A DNA stretch of 64,000 nt from Streptomyces sp. NRRL WC-3626 (GTDB lineage: Bacteria; Actinomycetota; Actinomycetes; Streptomycetales; Streptomycetaceae), in assembly GCF_000718785.1 (NCBI RefSeq), contig NZ_JOCA01000019.1:91753-155752 (forward strand), read 5' to 3'. The translations under genes were made by a program, and so were the position numbers. How positions within the stretch are numbered: the first letter of the stretch is position 1; each line of letters begins with the position of its first letter. Positions 26,227 to 34,364 of this stretch are shown one piece after another. Below the pieces are notes generated by a model. It ran no database searches. It saw only the letters and a list, made by a program, of their open reading frames with translations, and was not told the origin of the DNA.

Positions 26227-27618
26227 ATGCCGCAATCAACCACCGGGGCCACCCGGAACACACCCCTGTTCACCGTCACCGCCGACACCCTCGTCGCCGT
26301 CGACTTCGGCCCGCGCGGGCGCGACAGGCCTCGCGCCGAGGTCCCGCGCGGGCGCGGCGAGCCCCGCCCGGAGGACCCGCGCGAGCGGAGCGGACCCCGC
26401 GCGCCGGGCCCGTACCGCCGCCTCTTCGCCCTGCCCGGCGCCCGCGCGTTCACCGCCGGGAACCTCATCGCGCGGCTGCCGATGGGCATGTTCAGCGTGA
26501 GCGCGGTCGTGATGATCGCCGGGACGCGTGGGTCGTACGCCCTGGCCGGCGCCGTCACCGCGACGGGCCTGGCGGCGACCGCGGTGGTCGCCCCCTGGAC
26601 CGCCCGCCTGGTCGACCGGTACGGGCAGGCCCGGGTCGCGCTGCCGGCCACGGTGTTCGCCGTGCTCGGCTCCCTCGCCCTGCTGCTGTGCGTACGTCAG
26701 GGCGCCCCGGACTGGACCCTGTTCGCCTCCTACGCCGCCACCGCGACCACCCCGAACACCGGCGGGATGTCCCGCGCCCGCTGGACGCATCTGCTGAAGG
26801 GGGACGAGAAGGCACTGCACACGGCGAACTCGTTCGAGCAGGCCGCGGACGAGCTGTGCTTCATGCTCGGCCCGGTCCTCGCGGCCTTCCTGTGCGGGAC
26901 GTTCTTCCCGGAGGCGGGCACGCTCGTGGGCGCCGTGCTGCTGCTGACCGGCGTCGCACTGTTCACCGCCCAGCGGTCGACCGAGCCGCCCGCCGCACGG
27001 CGTTCCTCCGCGCGGGCGCCGTTCCGGTCGCCCGGGATGCGGCCACTGCTCGTGGTCTGTCTCGCGACGGGGGCGGTGTTCGGCTCGTTGGAGGTCGTCA
27101 CCCTGGCGTTCGCGGACGTGCGGGGGCACCGCACCGCGTCCGGCGCGGTGCTGGCGCTCCAGGCGGCCGGCTCCTGCGCGGCGGGACTGCTGTACGGGGC
27201 GATGCGCCCGGCGGGCTCCGCGCGGTCCCGGCTGCCGTGGTGCCTCGCCGCGATGACGGCGCTGATGACGCTGCCACTGCTCGCCGCCGAAGCCACCGGC
27301 TCGCTGGTGGTGCTGGCGGGCGCGCTGCTGATCGCCGGGATGGCGACCGCGCCCACCATGGTCACCACCATGACCCTGGTGCAGCGGTACACGCCCGGGG
27401 AACGGCTGAACGAGGGCATGACGCTCGCGGTGACCGGTCTGCTCGGCGGGATCGCCTGCGGCAGCGCGGCGGGCGGCTGGACGGTGGAGCACGTCACCGC
27501 GACCGCCGGGTACGGGGTTCCGGTGGCGGCGGCCGCGACCGCCCTTCTCGTGTCCCTCTGCACCGTTGTGCCGTTCGGGCCGTCGAACCGCTCCAACGAT
27601 TGTCTCCCGACCCATTGA
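26227..27618 (+). CDS. MFS transporter
   Basis: 463 residues from the ATG at 26227. An unusual ~60-residue charged, Arg/Pro-rich N-terminal extension (DRPRAEVPRGRGEPRPEDPR) precedes about 12 membrane helices (FTAGNLIARLPMGMFSVSAV, with an RLVDRYGQ loop typical of MFS). It resembles drug or small-molecule exporters. Control by the divergent LysR gene is likely. The frame is open back to 26164, but that extension has no good ribosome site and covers the divergent promoter. Confidence 0.78.
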   Translation: MPQSTTGATRNTPLFTVTADTLVAVDFGPRGRDRPRAEVPRGRGEPRPEDPRERSGPRAPGPYRRLFALPGARAFTAGNLIARLPMGMFSVSAVVMIAGTRGSYALAGAVTATGLAATAVVAPWTARLVDRYGQARVALPATVFAVLGSLALLLCVRQGAPDWTLFASYAATATTPNTGGMSRARWTHLLKGDEKALHTANSFEQAADELCFMLGPVLAAFLCGTFFPEAGTLVGAVLLLTGVALFTAQRSTEPPAARRSSARAPFRSPGMRPLLVVCLATGAVFGSLEVVTLAFADVRGHRTASGAVLALQAAGSCAAGLLYGAMRPAGSARSRLPWCLAAMTALMTLPLLAAEATGSLVVLAGALLIAGMATAPTMVTTMTLVQRYTPGERLNEGMTLAVTGLLGGIACGSAAGGWTVEHVTATAGYGVPVAAAATALLVSLCTVVPFGPSNRSNDCLPTH

Positions 27619-27649
27619 CGACCACAGGTCCCGCACATACCTTCACCCG

Positions 27650-27673
27650 TCGAAGCGCTTCGAAACCGCTTTC
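27650..27673 (+). promoter_or_regulatory. Tandem LacI-type operators before the LacI gene
   Basis: A perfect palindrome TCGAAGCGCTTCGA (27650–27663) is followed at once by GAAACCGCTTTC (27662–27673). Both are typical LacI/GalR-family operator shapes with a central CG. They lie 36 bp before the lacI start, suggesting autoregulation. Confidence 0.7.
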
Positions 27674-27708
27674 TGCATCCCCACGGACCATGCAGACGAG
27701 GACCCCCG

Positions 27709-28716
27709 ATGGTGAAGATCACGGATGTGGCCCGGCGCGCCGGGGTCTCCCCCAGCACCGTCTCGTACGCGCTCAGCGGCAAGCGGCCGATCTCCGACGC
27801 GACCCGGCTGCGCGTCCAGGCGGCCGTCCGCGAGCTGGGCTACCGCGCGGACGGTGGCGGCCGGGGCCCGGCCGGCCGCAGGTCGAAGGTGCTGGCGCTG
27901 GCGGTCCCGATGCGCTCCGGCGTCCATGTGCCGGTGGTGACGCAGTTCGCCGTGTCGGTGGTCACCGCGGCCCGCGCGCACGACCACGACGTCCTCCTGC
28001 TCACCCAGGGCGAGGGCGAGGACGGGCTCGCGAGAGTCGCGGACACGGGCCTCGCGGACGCGGTGATCGTCATGGACGTACAGCTGCACGATCCGCGGCT
28101 GCCGCTGCTGCGCTCGCGGTCCCTGCCGTCCGTGCTGATCGGCGTGCCCGCCGAGCCGGACGGGCTGACCTGTGTCGATCTGGACTTCCGGGCGGCCGGC
28201 GAGCTGTGCGTGGACCATCTGGCCCGGCTGGGGCACCGGGCGGTGGCGCTGGTCGGCTCGCCGCCGGAGGTGTACGTACGGCGGACGGCGTTCGCGCGGC
28301 GGCTGGTGGAGGGGTTCACCGGGGCCGCCGACCGGCACCGGCTCACCTCGGCCGTGCACCCCTGCGGCACCGGACGGGAGGCCGCCCGCGCGATCGCCGG
28401 GCGGCTGGTGCGGGAGCTGCCCTCGCTGACGGGGGTCGTGGTGCACAACGAACCGCTGGTCGATCCGCTGATCGACGCCTTCGAGGAACTGGGGCTGAGC
28501 ATTCCCGGCGACCTGTCCCTCACGGCCGTCTGCCCGGCGCCCGTCGCCGCGTCGGCCCGTGTCCCGGTCACCTCGGTCGCCGTACCGTCGGCGGAACTGG
28601 GCACCCGCGCGGTGCACCTCCTCGTACGGAAGCTGGCCGGTGCCCCCGTGCCAGGGGCCACGCTGCTGCCGCCCCGGCTGACGGAACGGGCGAGCACGGC
28701 CCCGCGCGGGGCGTGA
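27709..28716 (+). CDS. LacI/GalR-family transcriptional repressor
   Basis: 335 residues. The helix-turn-helix and hinge are clear (MVKITDVARRAGVSPSTVSYALSGKRPISD, residues 1–30). A periplasmic-binding-type sensor domain follows (about 65–330), with the family's LDFRAAGELCVDHLARLGH segment. The two LacI-type palindromes upstream are the probable autoregulatory operator. No sugar gene is coupled to it here, so the effector and regulon are unknown. ATG at 27709. It ends before a strong hairpin at 28761–28793. Confidence 0.85.
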   Translation: MVKITDVARRAGVSPSTVSYALSGKRPISDATRLRVQAAVRELGYRADGGGRGPAGRRSKVLALAVPMRSGVHVPVVTQFAVSVVTAARAHDHDVLLLTQGEGEDGLARVADTGLADAVIVMDVQLHDPRLPLLRSRSLPSVLIGVPAEPDGLTCVDLDFRAAGELCVDHLARLGHRAVALVGSPPEVYVRRTAFARRLVEGFTGAADRHRLTSAVHPCGTGREAARAIAGRLVRELPSLTGVVVHNEPLVDPLIDAFEELGLSIPGDLSLTAVCPAPVAASARVPVTSVAVPSAELGTRAVHLLVRKLAGAPVPGATLLPPRLTERASTAPRGA

Positions 28717-28760
28717 CGGGGCGGGTGCGGGTCGTGGGACCGCATGACGGACGGCATGAC

Positions 28761-28793
28761 ACAGGCCCCGCCGCTCGAAGCGACGGGGCCTGT
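28761..28793. terminator. Bidirectional terminator between the LacI gene and ssrA
   Basis: ACAGGCCCCG (28761–28770) pairs with CGGGGCCTGT (28784–28793); an inner CGCT/AGCG stem closes a CGA loop, with a single C–A mismatch. It ends the LacI gene (+) and tmRNA (−) from opposite sides. Confidence 0.75.
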
Positions 28794-28809
28794 GCCCACA
28801 TGGGATGAG

Positions 28810-29210
28810 TGGAGATGGCGGGAATCGAACCCGCGTCCAACGGTGCGGAACCAGGGCTTCTCCGTGTGCAGTCGACTGTGCTTTTCTCGGCCCCGGAGAT
28901 CACGTCGACAAGTCTCCGACGGGCTCAGTCACTGTTAGGTTTCCCTCTTCACCCCGTGACCGGGATCAAGGTTTAGTCCCCTAGCTGATGCCAGGATCCG
29001 GGTCGGGAACATCCCCGGGCTGACACTCCCTTAAGTAGGGGAGCCGCTGCTCGCTACCTGAAAATCAGGCAGCGAGGGCGAGCTCGCCCTGGGAGACAGA
29101 TCGCTTGGAATTGGCGATTGTTTTTTTCGGCCTGTGGTTTACGAGATCATGGCCGCTTCCTCGACACGCTTCCCCTGCTTCGACATCCGCTGTCGAAACC
29201 GATCATCCCC
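28810..29210 (-). ncRNA. ssrA: tmRNA (ssrA)
   Basis: 401 nt. The 5' end GGGGATG (29210 downward) pairs with CATCTCC near the 3' end (28817–28811), and the T-arm GGTTCGATTCCCGCC is present; CCA is not encoded. The tag frame begins with resume codon GCC and reads ANSKRSVSQGELALAA, then TGA, so the tag ends in the LAA degron. tmRNA rescues ribosomes stuck on broken messages and tags the product for proteolysis; it works with SmpB, encoded next door on the same strand. The tag region contains a GGGCGAGCTCGCCC hairpin. Confidence 0.95.
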
Positions 29211-29227
29211 ATGTTGTTTTTTCAAAA

Positions 29228-29241
29228 CCCTCCGAGGAGGG
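29228..29241 (-). terminator. Short hairpin with T-run between smpB and ssrA
   Basis: Read on the minus strand, CCCTC–CTCG–GAGGG is followed by TTTT, about 90 nt past the smpB stop and 18 nt before the tmRNA 5' end. It may end smpB transcription or affect tmRNA 5' processing. Confidence 0.4.
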
Positions 29242-29329
29242 GGCTCGCACCCTCTGTGAGGTGCTGTCGCCATCGTACGTGACCAACGCGGGTCGGTGCC
29301 AGCGTATTCCCCGGCCCTCCGTGAGAGCC

Positions 29330-29809
29330 CTACGCGCGCTGCTTCCTGCGCACCGCGGAGATCGCCCGGTCGGTCTCGCGCCGGTCCTGCTTCTCGCGCA
29401 GCGTCTGCCGCTTGTCGTACTCCTTCTTGCCCTTCGCCAGCGCGATCTCCACCTTCGCGCGGCCGTCCTTGAAGTACAGGGCGAGCGGCACGACCGTGTG
29501 CCCCGTCTCCTGGGACTTGGACTCCAGCTTCTCGATCTCCGCGCGGTGCAGCAGCAGCTTCCGCTTGCGCCGCGCGCTGTGGTTGGTCCACGTGCCCTGG
29601 CTGTACTCCGGCACGTGCACGTTGTGCAGCCACGCCTCGTGGTCGTCCAGCTGGACGAACCCGTCCACCAGCGACGCCCGCCCCTGACGCAGGGACTTCA
29701 CCTCGGTGCCGGTGAGGACCAGGCCGGCCTCGTAGGTGTCGATGATGAGGTAGTCGTGCCGCGCCTTCTTGTTCTGCGCGATCAGCTTGCGCCCTTTTTC
29801 CTTAGCCAT
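29330..29809 (-). CDS. smpB: SmpB, tmRNA-binding protein
   Basis: 159 residues. The OB-fold core ([20 protein letters not shown]) and basic C-terminal tail ([20 protein letters not shown]) match SmpB throughout; the length is typical. SmpB binds the tRNA-like part of tmRNA and places it in stalled ribosomes. I chose the ATG at 29809 ([20 protein letters not shown]) by family length; an ATG four codons earlier (29821) is possible, and neither has a strong ribosome site. It lies 59 bp past the S41 protease gene and upstream of ssrA, the standard Streptomyces order. Confidence 0.95.
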   Translation of the reverse strand: MAKEKGRKLIAQNKKARHDYLIIDTYEAGLVLTGTEVKSLRQGRASLVDGFVQLDDHEAWLHNVHVPEYSQGTWTNHSARRKRKLLLHRAEIEKLESKSQETGHTVVPLALYFKDGRAKVEIALAKGKKEYDKRQTLREKQDRRETDRAISAVRRKQRA

Positions 29810-29868
29810 AGTGCGGCCCATTTTCGCACTACGGAGGGGTCCGGCGGGAAGCCGATTATCGGGGTTCG

Positions 29869-31023
29869 CTAACGGCCGAGTCCGCTGAGGACCGTTTCCG
29901 CGCGCCGGAGGGCCTCTCCGTCGGCCTCCAGGTCGGGCGTGAGCCCGTGGCCGTCGACGCCGCGGCCCGAGGGGGTGCGGTAGTGGCCGACGGTCAGCTC
30001 GGCCACGGAGCCGTCGGGCAGCTCGGTCGGCATCTGGACGGAGCCCTTGCCGAAGGTGCGGGAGCCCACGACGACCGCGCGGCCGCGGTCCTGGAGGGCG
30101 CCGGTGAGGAGCTCGGCCGCGCTCATCGTGCCGCCGTCGACGAGCGCGACCAGGGGTCGGGTGGTGTCGCCGCCGGGTTCGGCGTGCAGGGCGCGCTGCT
30201 CGCCCTCGACGTCGTACGTGGCGACCAGGCCGCCGTCGAGGAAGGCGGAGGCGGCGGTGACGGCCTCGGCGACCAGCCCTCCGGAGTTGCCGCGCAGGTC
30301 GAGGACGATGCCGGCGCCGGCCGGGGCCTCGCGTACGGCGGTGCGGACCTCGTCGCCGGAGCCCTTGGTGAAGGCACCCACCTCGACGACCGTGACCCCG
30401 GAGGCGAGCTCGCGGACGGTGACGGTGTCCCGGGACAGCCGGACCCGGCGTACGGTCTCGTGCCACGCGCGCGTGCCGCGTTCCAGACCGAGGCGGACGG
30501 TGCTGCCGGCCGACTCGCCCGTCGTCTCGCCGCGCAGTAAGGAGACGACCTCGGTGACGGGCCGCCCGTCGACCTTCTCCCCGTCGACGCTGCGCAGCCG
30601 GTCGCCCGCGCGGATGCCGGCGTCGGCGGCGGGCGTGTCGTCGCCCACCTTCGTCACCTCGATCCGGCCCTCCCGCTCGCGGGCCCACAGCCCCACGCCG
30701 GTGTAGCGGCCGTCCAGCGTCTCCTCGAACTCCTCGTACTCGCCCGGCGAGTAGACGGCGGCCCAGCGGTCCCCGCTGCGGCTGACGGCGCGCTGGGCGG
30801 CCTCCATGGGGGACGTGCCGTCGGCGGCGGCCTCCTCGGCCGCGCGGGCGACGTCATGGCCGACGGGAGCGGCCGAAGGGGCCCCGTCCGAACGGGGCTT
30901 GCCGCCCGCTCCCGGAAGGCTTCCCGTGGCGGCTCCGGCGACGAGGACACTCGCGAACACCAAGGTCAGGGCGGCCCCACGGCCGATGCGGCGGGGCTGA
31001 CAGAACAGGGCACGACCTGACAT
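29869..31023 (-). CDS. S41-family carboxy-terminal processing protease with PDZ domain
   Basis: 384 residues. An N-terminal signal/anchor ([17 protein letters not shown]) is followed by a linker, a PDZ domain (about 110–195, [15 protein letters not shown] and [16 protein letters not shown]) and the S41 peptidase fold. The catalytic Ser is in [14 protein letters not shown] and the Lys in [10 protein letters not shown]. It probably cleaves exported proteins at their C-termini outside the membrane. I chose the ATG at 31023. A TAGACT -10 box ends 7 nt upstream and no ribosome site is visible, so the message may be leaderless. The longer frame to 31080 would cross the ftsX terminator hairpin. Confidence 0.88.
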   Translation of the reverse strand: MSGRALFCQPRRIGRGAALTLVFASVLVAGAATGSLPGAGGKPRSDGAPSAAPVGHDVARAAEEAAADGTSPMEAAQRAVSRSGDRWAAVYSPGEYEEFEETLDGRYTGVGLWAREREGRIEVTKVGDDTPAADAGIRAGDRLRSVDGEKVDGRPVTEVVSLLRGETTGESAGSTVRLGLERGTRAWHETVRRVRLSRDTVTVRELASGVTVVEVGAFTKGSGDEVRTAVREAPAGAGIVLDLRGNSGGLVAEAVTAASAFLDGGLVATYDVEGEQRALHAEPGGDTTRPLVALVDGGTMSAAELLTGALQDRGRAVVVGSRTFGKGSVQMPTELPDGSVAELTVGHYRTPSGRGVDGHGLTPDLEADGEALRRAETVLSGLGR

Positions 31024-31048
31024 GCCGGTGAGTCTAGGACAACGAGAA

Positions 31049-31078
31049 GGGGCGCACGGCCGGTTGGCCGCACGCCCC
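31049..31078 (-). terminator. Hairpin after ftsX
   Basis: GGGGCG/CGCCCC outer stem, a 2x2 internal loop, a CGGCC/GGCCG inner stem and a GGTT loop, starting 13 bp past the ftsX stop. Confidence 0.55.
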
Positions 31079-31090
31079 ATTTGGCGAGAG

Positions 31091-32008
31091 TCACACCTTG
31101 AGGTACTTGCGCAACGCGAAGAACGCGGCCAGCGCCGGCATCAGGAGACTGGTCGCCAGGATCAGTGGCAGCTTCGTCAGTACGGCGTCCCAGCCGATGA
31201 AGTTGATCAGGTTCAGCTTCTCCGACAGGGCCAGGCCGTTGTCGATGATGAAGTACCGGCCCACCACAAGGAACGCGCACGCGAGGATGCCGCCGATGAG
31301 TCCGGCGACCGCGGCCTCCATGATGAACGGCGTCTGGATGTAGAAGCCGGACGCGCCGACGAGCCGCATGATGCCGGTCTCACGTCTGCGGCTGAACGCG
31401 GACACGCGCACCGTGTTGACGATCAGCATCAGCGCGACGACGAGCATCAGCGCCATCACCGCGAGCGCGGCGACGTTCATGCCCTCCAGCAGCCCGAAGA
31501 GGCTCTCCAGGAGGCCCTTCTGGTCCTGCACCGACTGCACGCCGTCCCGCCCGTCGAAGGCGGTCGCGATGACCTGGTACTTCTCCGGGTCCTTCAGCTT
31601 GATGCGGTACGACTCCTGCATCTGGTCCGGCGTGAGGGAGCTGGCCAGCGGGGAGTCGCCGAACTGCTCCTTGTAGTGCTTGTACGCCTCGTCCTGCGAC
31701 TCGTAGGTGACCGAGTCGACGACCGACATCTTCTCCAGGTCGGTCTTGATCTGACCCTTCTGATCGTCGGTCACCGCGCCCTTGGCGCAGTTGGGGTCGG
31801 ACTCGGCGTCCGCCTTGTTGCACAGGAAGATGGAGACGTTGACCTTGTCGTACCAGTAGCCCTTCATCGTGTTCACCTGGTCGTTCATCAGAAGCGAACC
31901 ACCGAACAGGGCGAGCGACAGGGCGACGGAGACGACGACCGCGAAGGTCATCGTCAGGTTGCGGCGGAGACCCACACCGATCTCCGACAGGACGAACTGG
32001 GCGCGCAT
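31091..32008 (-). CDS. ftsX: FtsX cell-division ABC transporter-like membrane protein
   Basis: 305 residues. A short cytoplasmic N-terminus leads to TM1 (MTFAVVVSVALSLALFGGSL), a ~130-residue extracellular loop (about 45–170, with paired cysteines at NKADAESDPNCAKG and the preceding LCNKA), then three more helices and a short C-terminus. This is the FtsX layout. With FtsE it acts at the septum or cell wall; in other actinobacteria it activates a peptidoglycan hydrolase (RipC type) through the large loop. It follows ftsE by 29 bp on the same strand. Confidence 0.93.
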   Translation of the reverse strand: MRAQFVLSEIGVGLRRNLTMTFAVVVSVALSLALFGGSLLMNDQVNTMKGYWYDKVNVSIFLCNKADAESDPNCAKGAVTDDQKGQIKTDLEKMSVVDSVTYESQDEAYKHYKEQFGDSPLASSLTPDQMQESYRIKLKDPEKYQVIATAFDGRDGVQSVQDQKGLLESLFGLLEGMNVAALAVMALMLVVALMLIVNTVRVSAFSRRRETGIMRLVGASGFYIQTPFIMEAAVAGLIGGILACAFLVVGRYFIIDNGLALSEKLNLINFIGWDAVLTKLPLILATSLLMPALAAFFALRKYLKV

Positions 32009-32037
32009 GGCGTCTGATCAAGCCTTTCCGTGGAGCG

Positions 32038-32727
32038 TCAGTGCTGGTAGCCGTAGACGCCGCGCGCCTGGTCGCGGACGAGACGGCCCTTCTCCAGCTC
32101 GATGACGCGCTTGCGCATCTGGTCCACGATGTTCTGGTCGTGCGTCGCCATCACCACGGTGGTGCCCGTCCGGTTGATCCGGTCGAGCAGCTTCATGATG
32201 CCGACGGAGGTCTGCGGGTCGAGGTTGCCGGTGGGCTCGTCGCAGATCAGCAGCTTGGGCCGGTTGACGAAAGCCCGCGCGATGGCCACGCGCTGCTGCT
32301 CACCGCCGGAGAGCTCGCCGGGCATCCGGTCCTCCTTGCCGCCCAGCCCGACGAGGTCGAGCACCTGGGGCACGGACTTGCGGATCTCGCCGCGCGACTT
32401 GCCGATGACCTCCTGCGCGAAGGCGACGTTCTCGGCGACCGTCTTGTTCGGCAGCAGACGGAAGTCCTGGAACACGGTCCCCAGCTGGCGCCTGATCTGC
32501 GGCACCTTCCAGTTGGAGACACGGGCGAGATCCTTGCCCAGAACGTGCACCTGTCCATGGCTGGCCCGCTCCTCGCGGAGGATCAGCCGCAGGAAGGTGG
32601 ACTTTCCGGAGCCGGAGGACCCCACGAGGAACACGAACTCGCCCTTCTCCACTTCCAGGGAGACATCCCTGAGTGCAGGACGGTTCTGCTTGGGGTAGGC
32701 CTTGGACACGTTGTCGAATCGGATCAC
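32038..32727 (-). CDS. ftsE: FtsE cell-division ATPase
   Basis: 229 residues. Walker [10 protein letters not shown], signature LSGGEQQRV, Walker [13 protein letters not shown] and the H-loop MATHD are all intact, and the length is typical of FtsE. It drives FtsX conformational change. The GTG at 32727 gives [12 protein letters not shown]; only a weak ribosome site is seen. It is first in the ftsEX operon; the 341-bp space upstream holds the 15-bp palindrome at 32809–32823. Confidence 0.95.
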   Translation of the reverse strand: MIRFDNVSKAYPKQNRPALRDVSLEVEKGEFVFLVGSSGSGKSTFLRLILREERASHGQVHVLGKDLARVSNWKVPQIRRQLGTVFQDFRLLPNKTVAENVAFAQEVIGKSRGEIRKSVPQVLDLVGLGGKEDRMPGELSGGEQQRVAIARAFVNRPKLLICDEPTGNLDPQTSVGIMKLLDRINRTGTTVVMATHDQNIVDQMRKRVIELEKGRLVRDQARGVYGYQH

Positions 32728-33068
32728 GGATGCACCACGGGTAGCCGGGGGTAGATGAGCGTGACCATACGCGACCGGGGCAGTCGAGCGCAGGCGCCGA
32801 TAGCGGTTGCGTAAGACTTACGCCCTTTTGTTCTGCCGTGCCGGGCGGGGTGGCGCCCTCTTTCCGAGGGAGCGGGGCTGTGACATGTGCGGCTCCGCCG
32901 CGTGGGCACGGCCGGCACCCGCGGCCCGCGGCCGCGAAAGCAGGCCGAATCACCCCTCCTGGAGCGACCCGGCGCAGCTTCCGCGGGAACCTGGCAGAGT
33001 GGTAGAGGGGAACGTTCACGGAAGCGTGGACGTTGTTCCACTGAGACCGGTGCGAGGAGGGCGAGCGC
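32728..33068. promoter_or_regulatory. Divergent spacer between ftsE and the zinc-ribbon gene
   Basis: 341 bp without a gene. On the ftsE side a perfect palindrome GCGTAAG-A-CTTACGC (32809–32823) is followed by CCTTTTGTT. On the other side an imperfect 10-bp inverted repeat AACGTTCACG/CGTGGACGTT (33011–33034, 4-nt spacer) lies 35 bp before the small gene. Both look like operators. A TAGAGG -10-like box is at 33003–33008. Confidence 0.5.
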
Positions 33069-33260
33069 ATGACGTACGACAGGCTGGTGTGCGCGAACTG
33101 CGCCGCGCCCGTGAGCGAGGGCCGGTGCCCGGTGTGCCGTGCGAACCGCGAGCGGCTGCAGCAGGAGAACTTCTTCGCGGGGCTGAACCCCATGACGCTG
33201 ATCGCACTGCTGGCGGTGCTGATCGCGGCGGTGGCGCTGCTCGCGCACCAGACCGTCTGA
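33069..33260 (+). CDS. Small zinc-ribbon membrane protein, function unknown
   Basis: 63 residues. Two CxxC knuckles (Cys8/Cys11 and Cys20/Cys23: CANCAAPVSEGRCPVC) form a compact zinc ribbon, followed by a polar helix and one membrane helix at about 40–58 (NPMTLIALLAVLIAAVALLA). A strong site GAGGAGGGCGAG lies just before the ATG. It is divergent from ftsE, and I recall a similar small gene in this position in other Streptomyces. A role linked to FtsEX or division is only suggested by position. Confidence 0.8.
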   Translation: MTYDRLVCANCAAPVSEGRCPVCRANRERLQQENFFAGLNPMTLIALLAVLIAAVALLAHQTV

Positions 33261-33269
33261 CGTAGCGAG

Positions 33270-33307
33270 GGAAGGGCCCGGAGCGCGGTCGCGCTCCGGG
33301 CCCTTCC
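33270..33307. terminator. Strong bidirectional terminator
   Basis: Perfect 17-bp stem (33270–33286 with 33291–33307) and a GGTC loop, between the zinc-ribbon gene (stop 33260) and the LAETG protein gene (stop 33346) that converge on it. Confidence 0.85.
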
Positions 33308-33345
33308 GTCATCTCACGCTACGGTGCGTGGACGCGCGGCCACCG

Positions 33346-34056
33346 TCAGGCGGCGGCACCCCCGCGGCCGTTCGCCAGGCGCGGCAGCACCCGGAAGCCG
33401 ATGCCGCCGGCGATCATCGTGGCGGCGCCGATCAGCAGGAACGTGGTCTCGGTGGCACCGGTCTCGGCGAGCTCCTTGCCGTTGCCCTGGGCCGAGGTGG
33501 CCGGGGCGTCGTCGCCGGTGTCGGTGAGGGCCGAGGAGCCCTCGTCCTGCGGCGAGGCACCGTTGCCGCCGTCCGGCTTGGTGCCGGGGTCGTTGTCGTC
33601 ACCCGGGGTGGTCGGGTTCTCGGAGGGCTCCTCCACGGGGTCCTCCCCACCCGGGTTCTCCCCGCCCGGGTTCTCCCCGCCCGGGTTCTCCCCGCCCGGG
33701 TTCTCCCCACCGGGGTTCTCCCCACCGGGGTTCTCCCCGCCCGGGTTCTCCCCACCGGGGTTCTCCCCGCCCGGGTTCTCCCCGCCCGGGTTCTCCCCAC
33801 CGGGGTTCTCCCCACCCGGGTTCTCCCCACCGGGGTTCTCCCCGCCCGGGTTCTCCCCGCCGGGGTTTTCTCCACCCTCCCCTTCGCACTCCGGGTCGAC
33901 CGCGATGTCGCAGCCGGGGTCCGGCTCGTCCGCGACGGTGACACCGATGTTGAGGTCGAGCGCCGAAGCGGCGCCGGCCGCCGACAGCGAGGCCCCGGCC
34001 GCGATCACGGCGCCGGCCGCGATCCGAGCGACACGGATCCGCGTCTTCTTGGTCAT
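33346..34056 (-). CDS. Sortase-anchored (LAETG) surface protein with GGENP pentapeptide repeats
   Basis: 236 residues. Signal peptide (ARIAAGAVIAAGASLSAAGAASA, residues 9–31), a short domain with two cysteines (GCDIAVDPEC), fifteen GGENP repeats (about 63–137), an acidic Pro/Asp/Thr linker, and a C-terminal sorting signal: LAETG at 196–200, a hydrophobic helix, then Arg-containing tail. LAxTG is the motif used by class E sortases in Streptomyces, so the protein should be linked to peptidoglycan. The repeats probably form a flexible stalk. The ATG at 34056 follows GGGGGT 9 nt upstream. Substrate or binding role unknown. Confidence 0.83.
   Translation of the reverse strand: MTKKTRIRVARIAAGAVIAAGASLSAAGAASALDLNIGVTVADEPDPGCDIAVDPECEGEGGENPGGENPGGENPGGENPGGENPGGENPGGENPGGENPGGENPGGENPGGENPGGENPGGENPGGENPGGENPGGEDPVEEPSENPTTPGDDNDPGTKPDGGNGASPQDEGSSALTDTGDDAPATSAQGNGKELAETGATETTFLLIGAATMIAGGIGFRVLPRLANGRGGAAA
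33646..33870 (-). repeat. Fifteen 15-bp tandem repeats encoding GGENP
   Basis: 225 bp made of exactly 15 in-frame copies of a 15-bp unit (plus-strand form CCCGCCCGGGTTCTC). Copies differ mainly at two silent positions (CCGCCC, CCACCG, CCACCC), so the protein repeats are nearly invariant while the DNA shows several subtypes. Copy number is likely to vary between strains. Confidence 0.95.
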
Positions 34057-34364
34057 ATGTTTGCTACCCCCAGTAGCTCATCGTCAGTGAGGCGGCGCCC
34101 GGGGCCGTGATCAACGGGGGTAACTGCGGTGAAACGCCCCCCGGTTCACATGCGCCCCAGAGATACGCATGCCACGCTTCACCCTTCCCATTTTCCAAAA
34201 GAACGTCAAGGCCGTTGCGTACGCGATGTCCCGCTACGCACGCTTTGCGGGAGAAGGAAGCTGTGAGTGTGATGTAAATCCCGGACATCCCCGGCACGAA
34301 AAAGGCAACTGCCGTCAAAGTGACGGCAGTTGCCTTGTCGACAAATCGGCGCTCGTGCGAGGAG
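34057..34364. promoter_or_regulatory. Spacer between the LAETG gene and prfB
   Basis: 308 bp without a gene. It holds the promoter and leader of the LAETG gene on the minus strand (not pinned down; a TTGACG word reads at about 34212–34207) and, on the prfB side, the terminator at 34304–34334. Confidence 0.4.
34304..34334 (-). terminator. Rho-independent terminator of prfB
   Basis: Perfect 14-bp stem GGCAACTGCCGTCA / TGACGGCAGTTGCC with a 3-nt loop; on the minus strand it is followed by TTTTTC. It starts 30 bp past the prfB stop. One of the few textbook U-tract terminators in this window. Confidence 0.9.

Noticed and set aside
33646..33870. CRISPR-like short regular repeats
   Set aside because: There are no spacers: the 15-bp units are contiguous, in frame, and encode GGENP in a surface protein.
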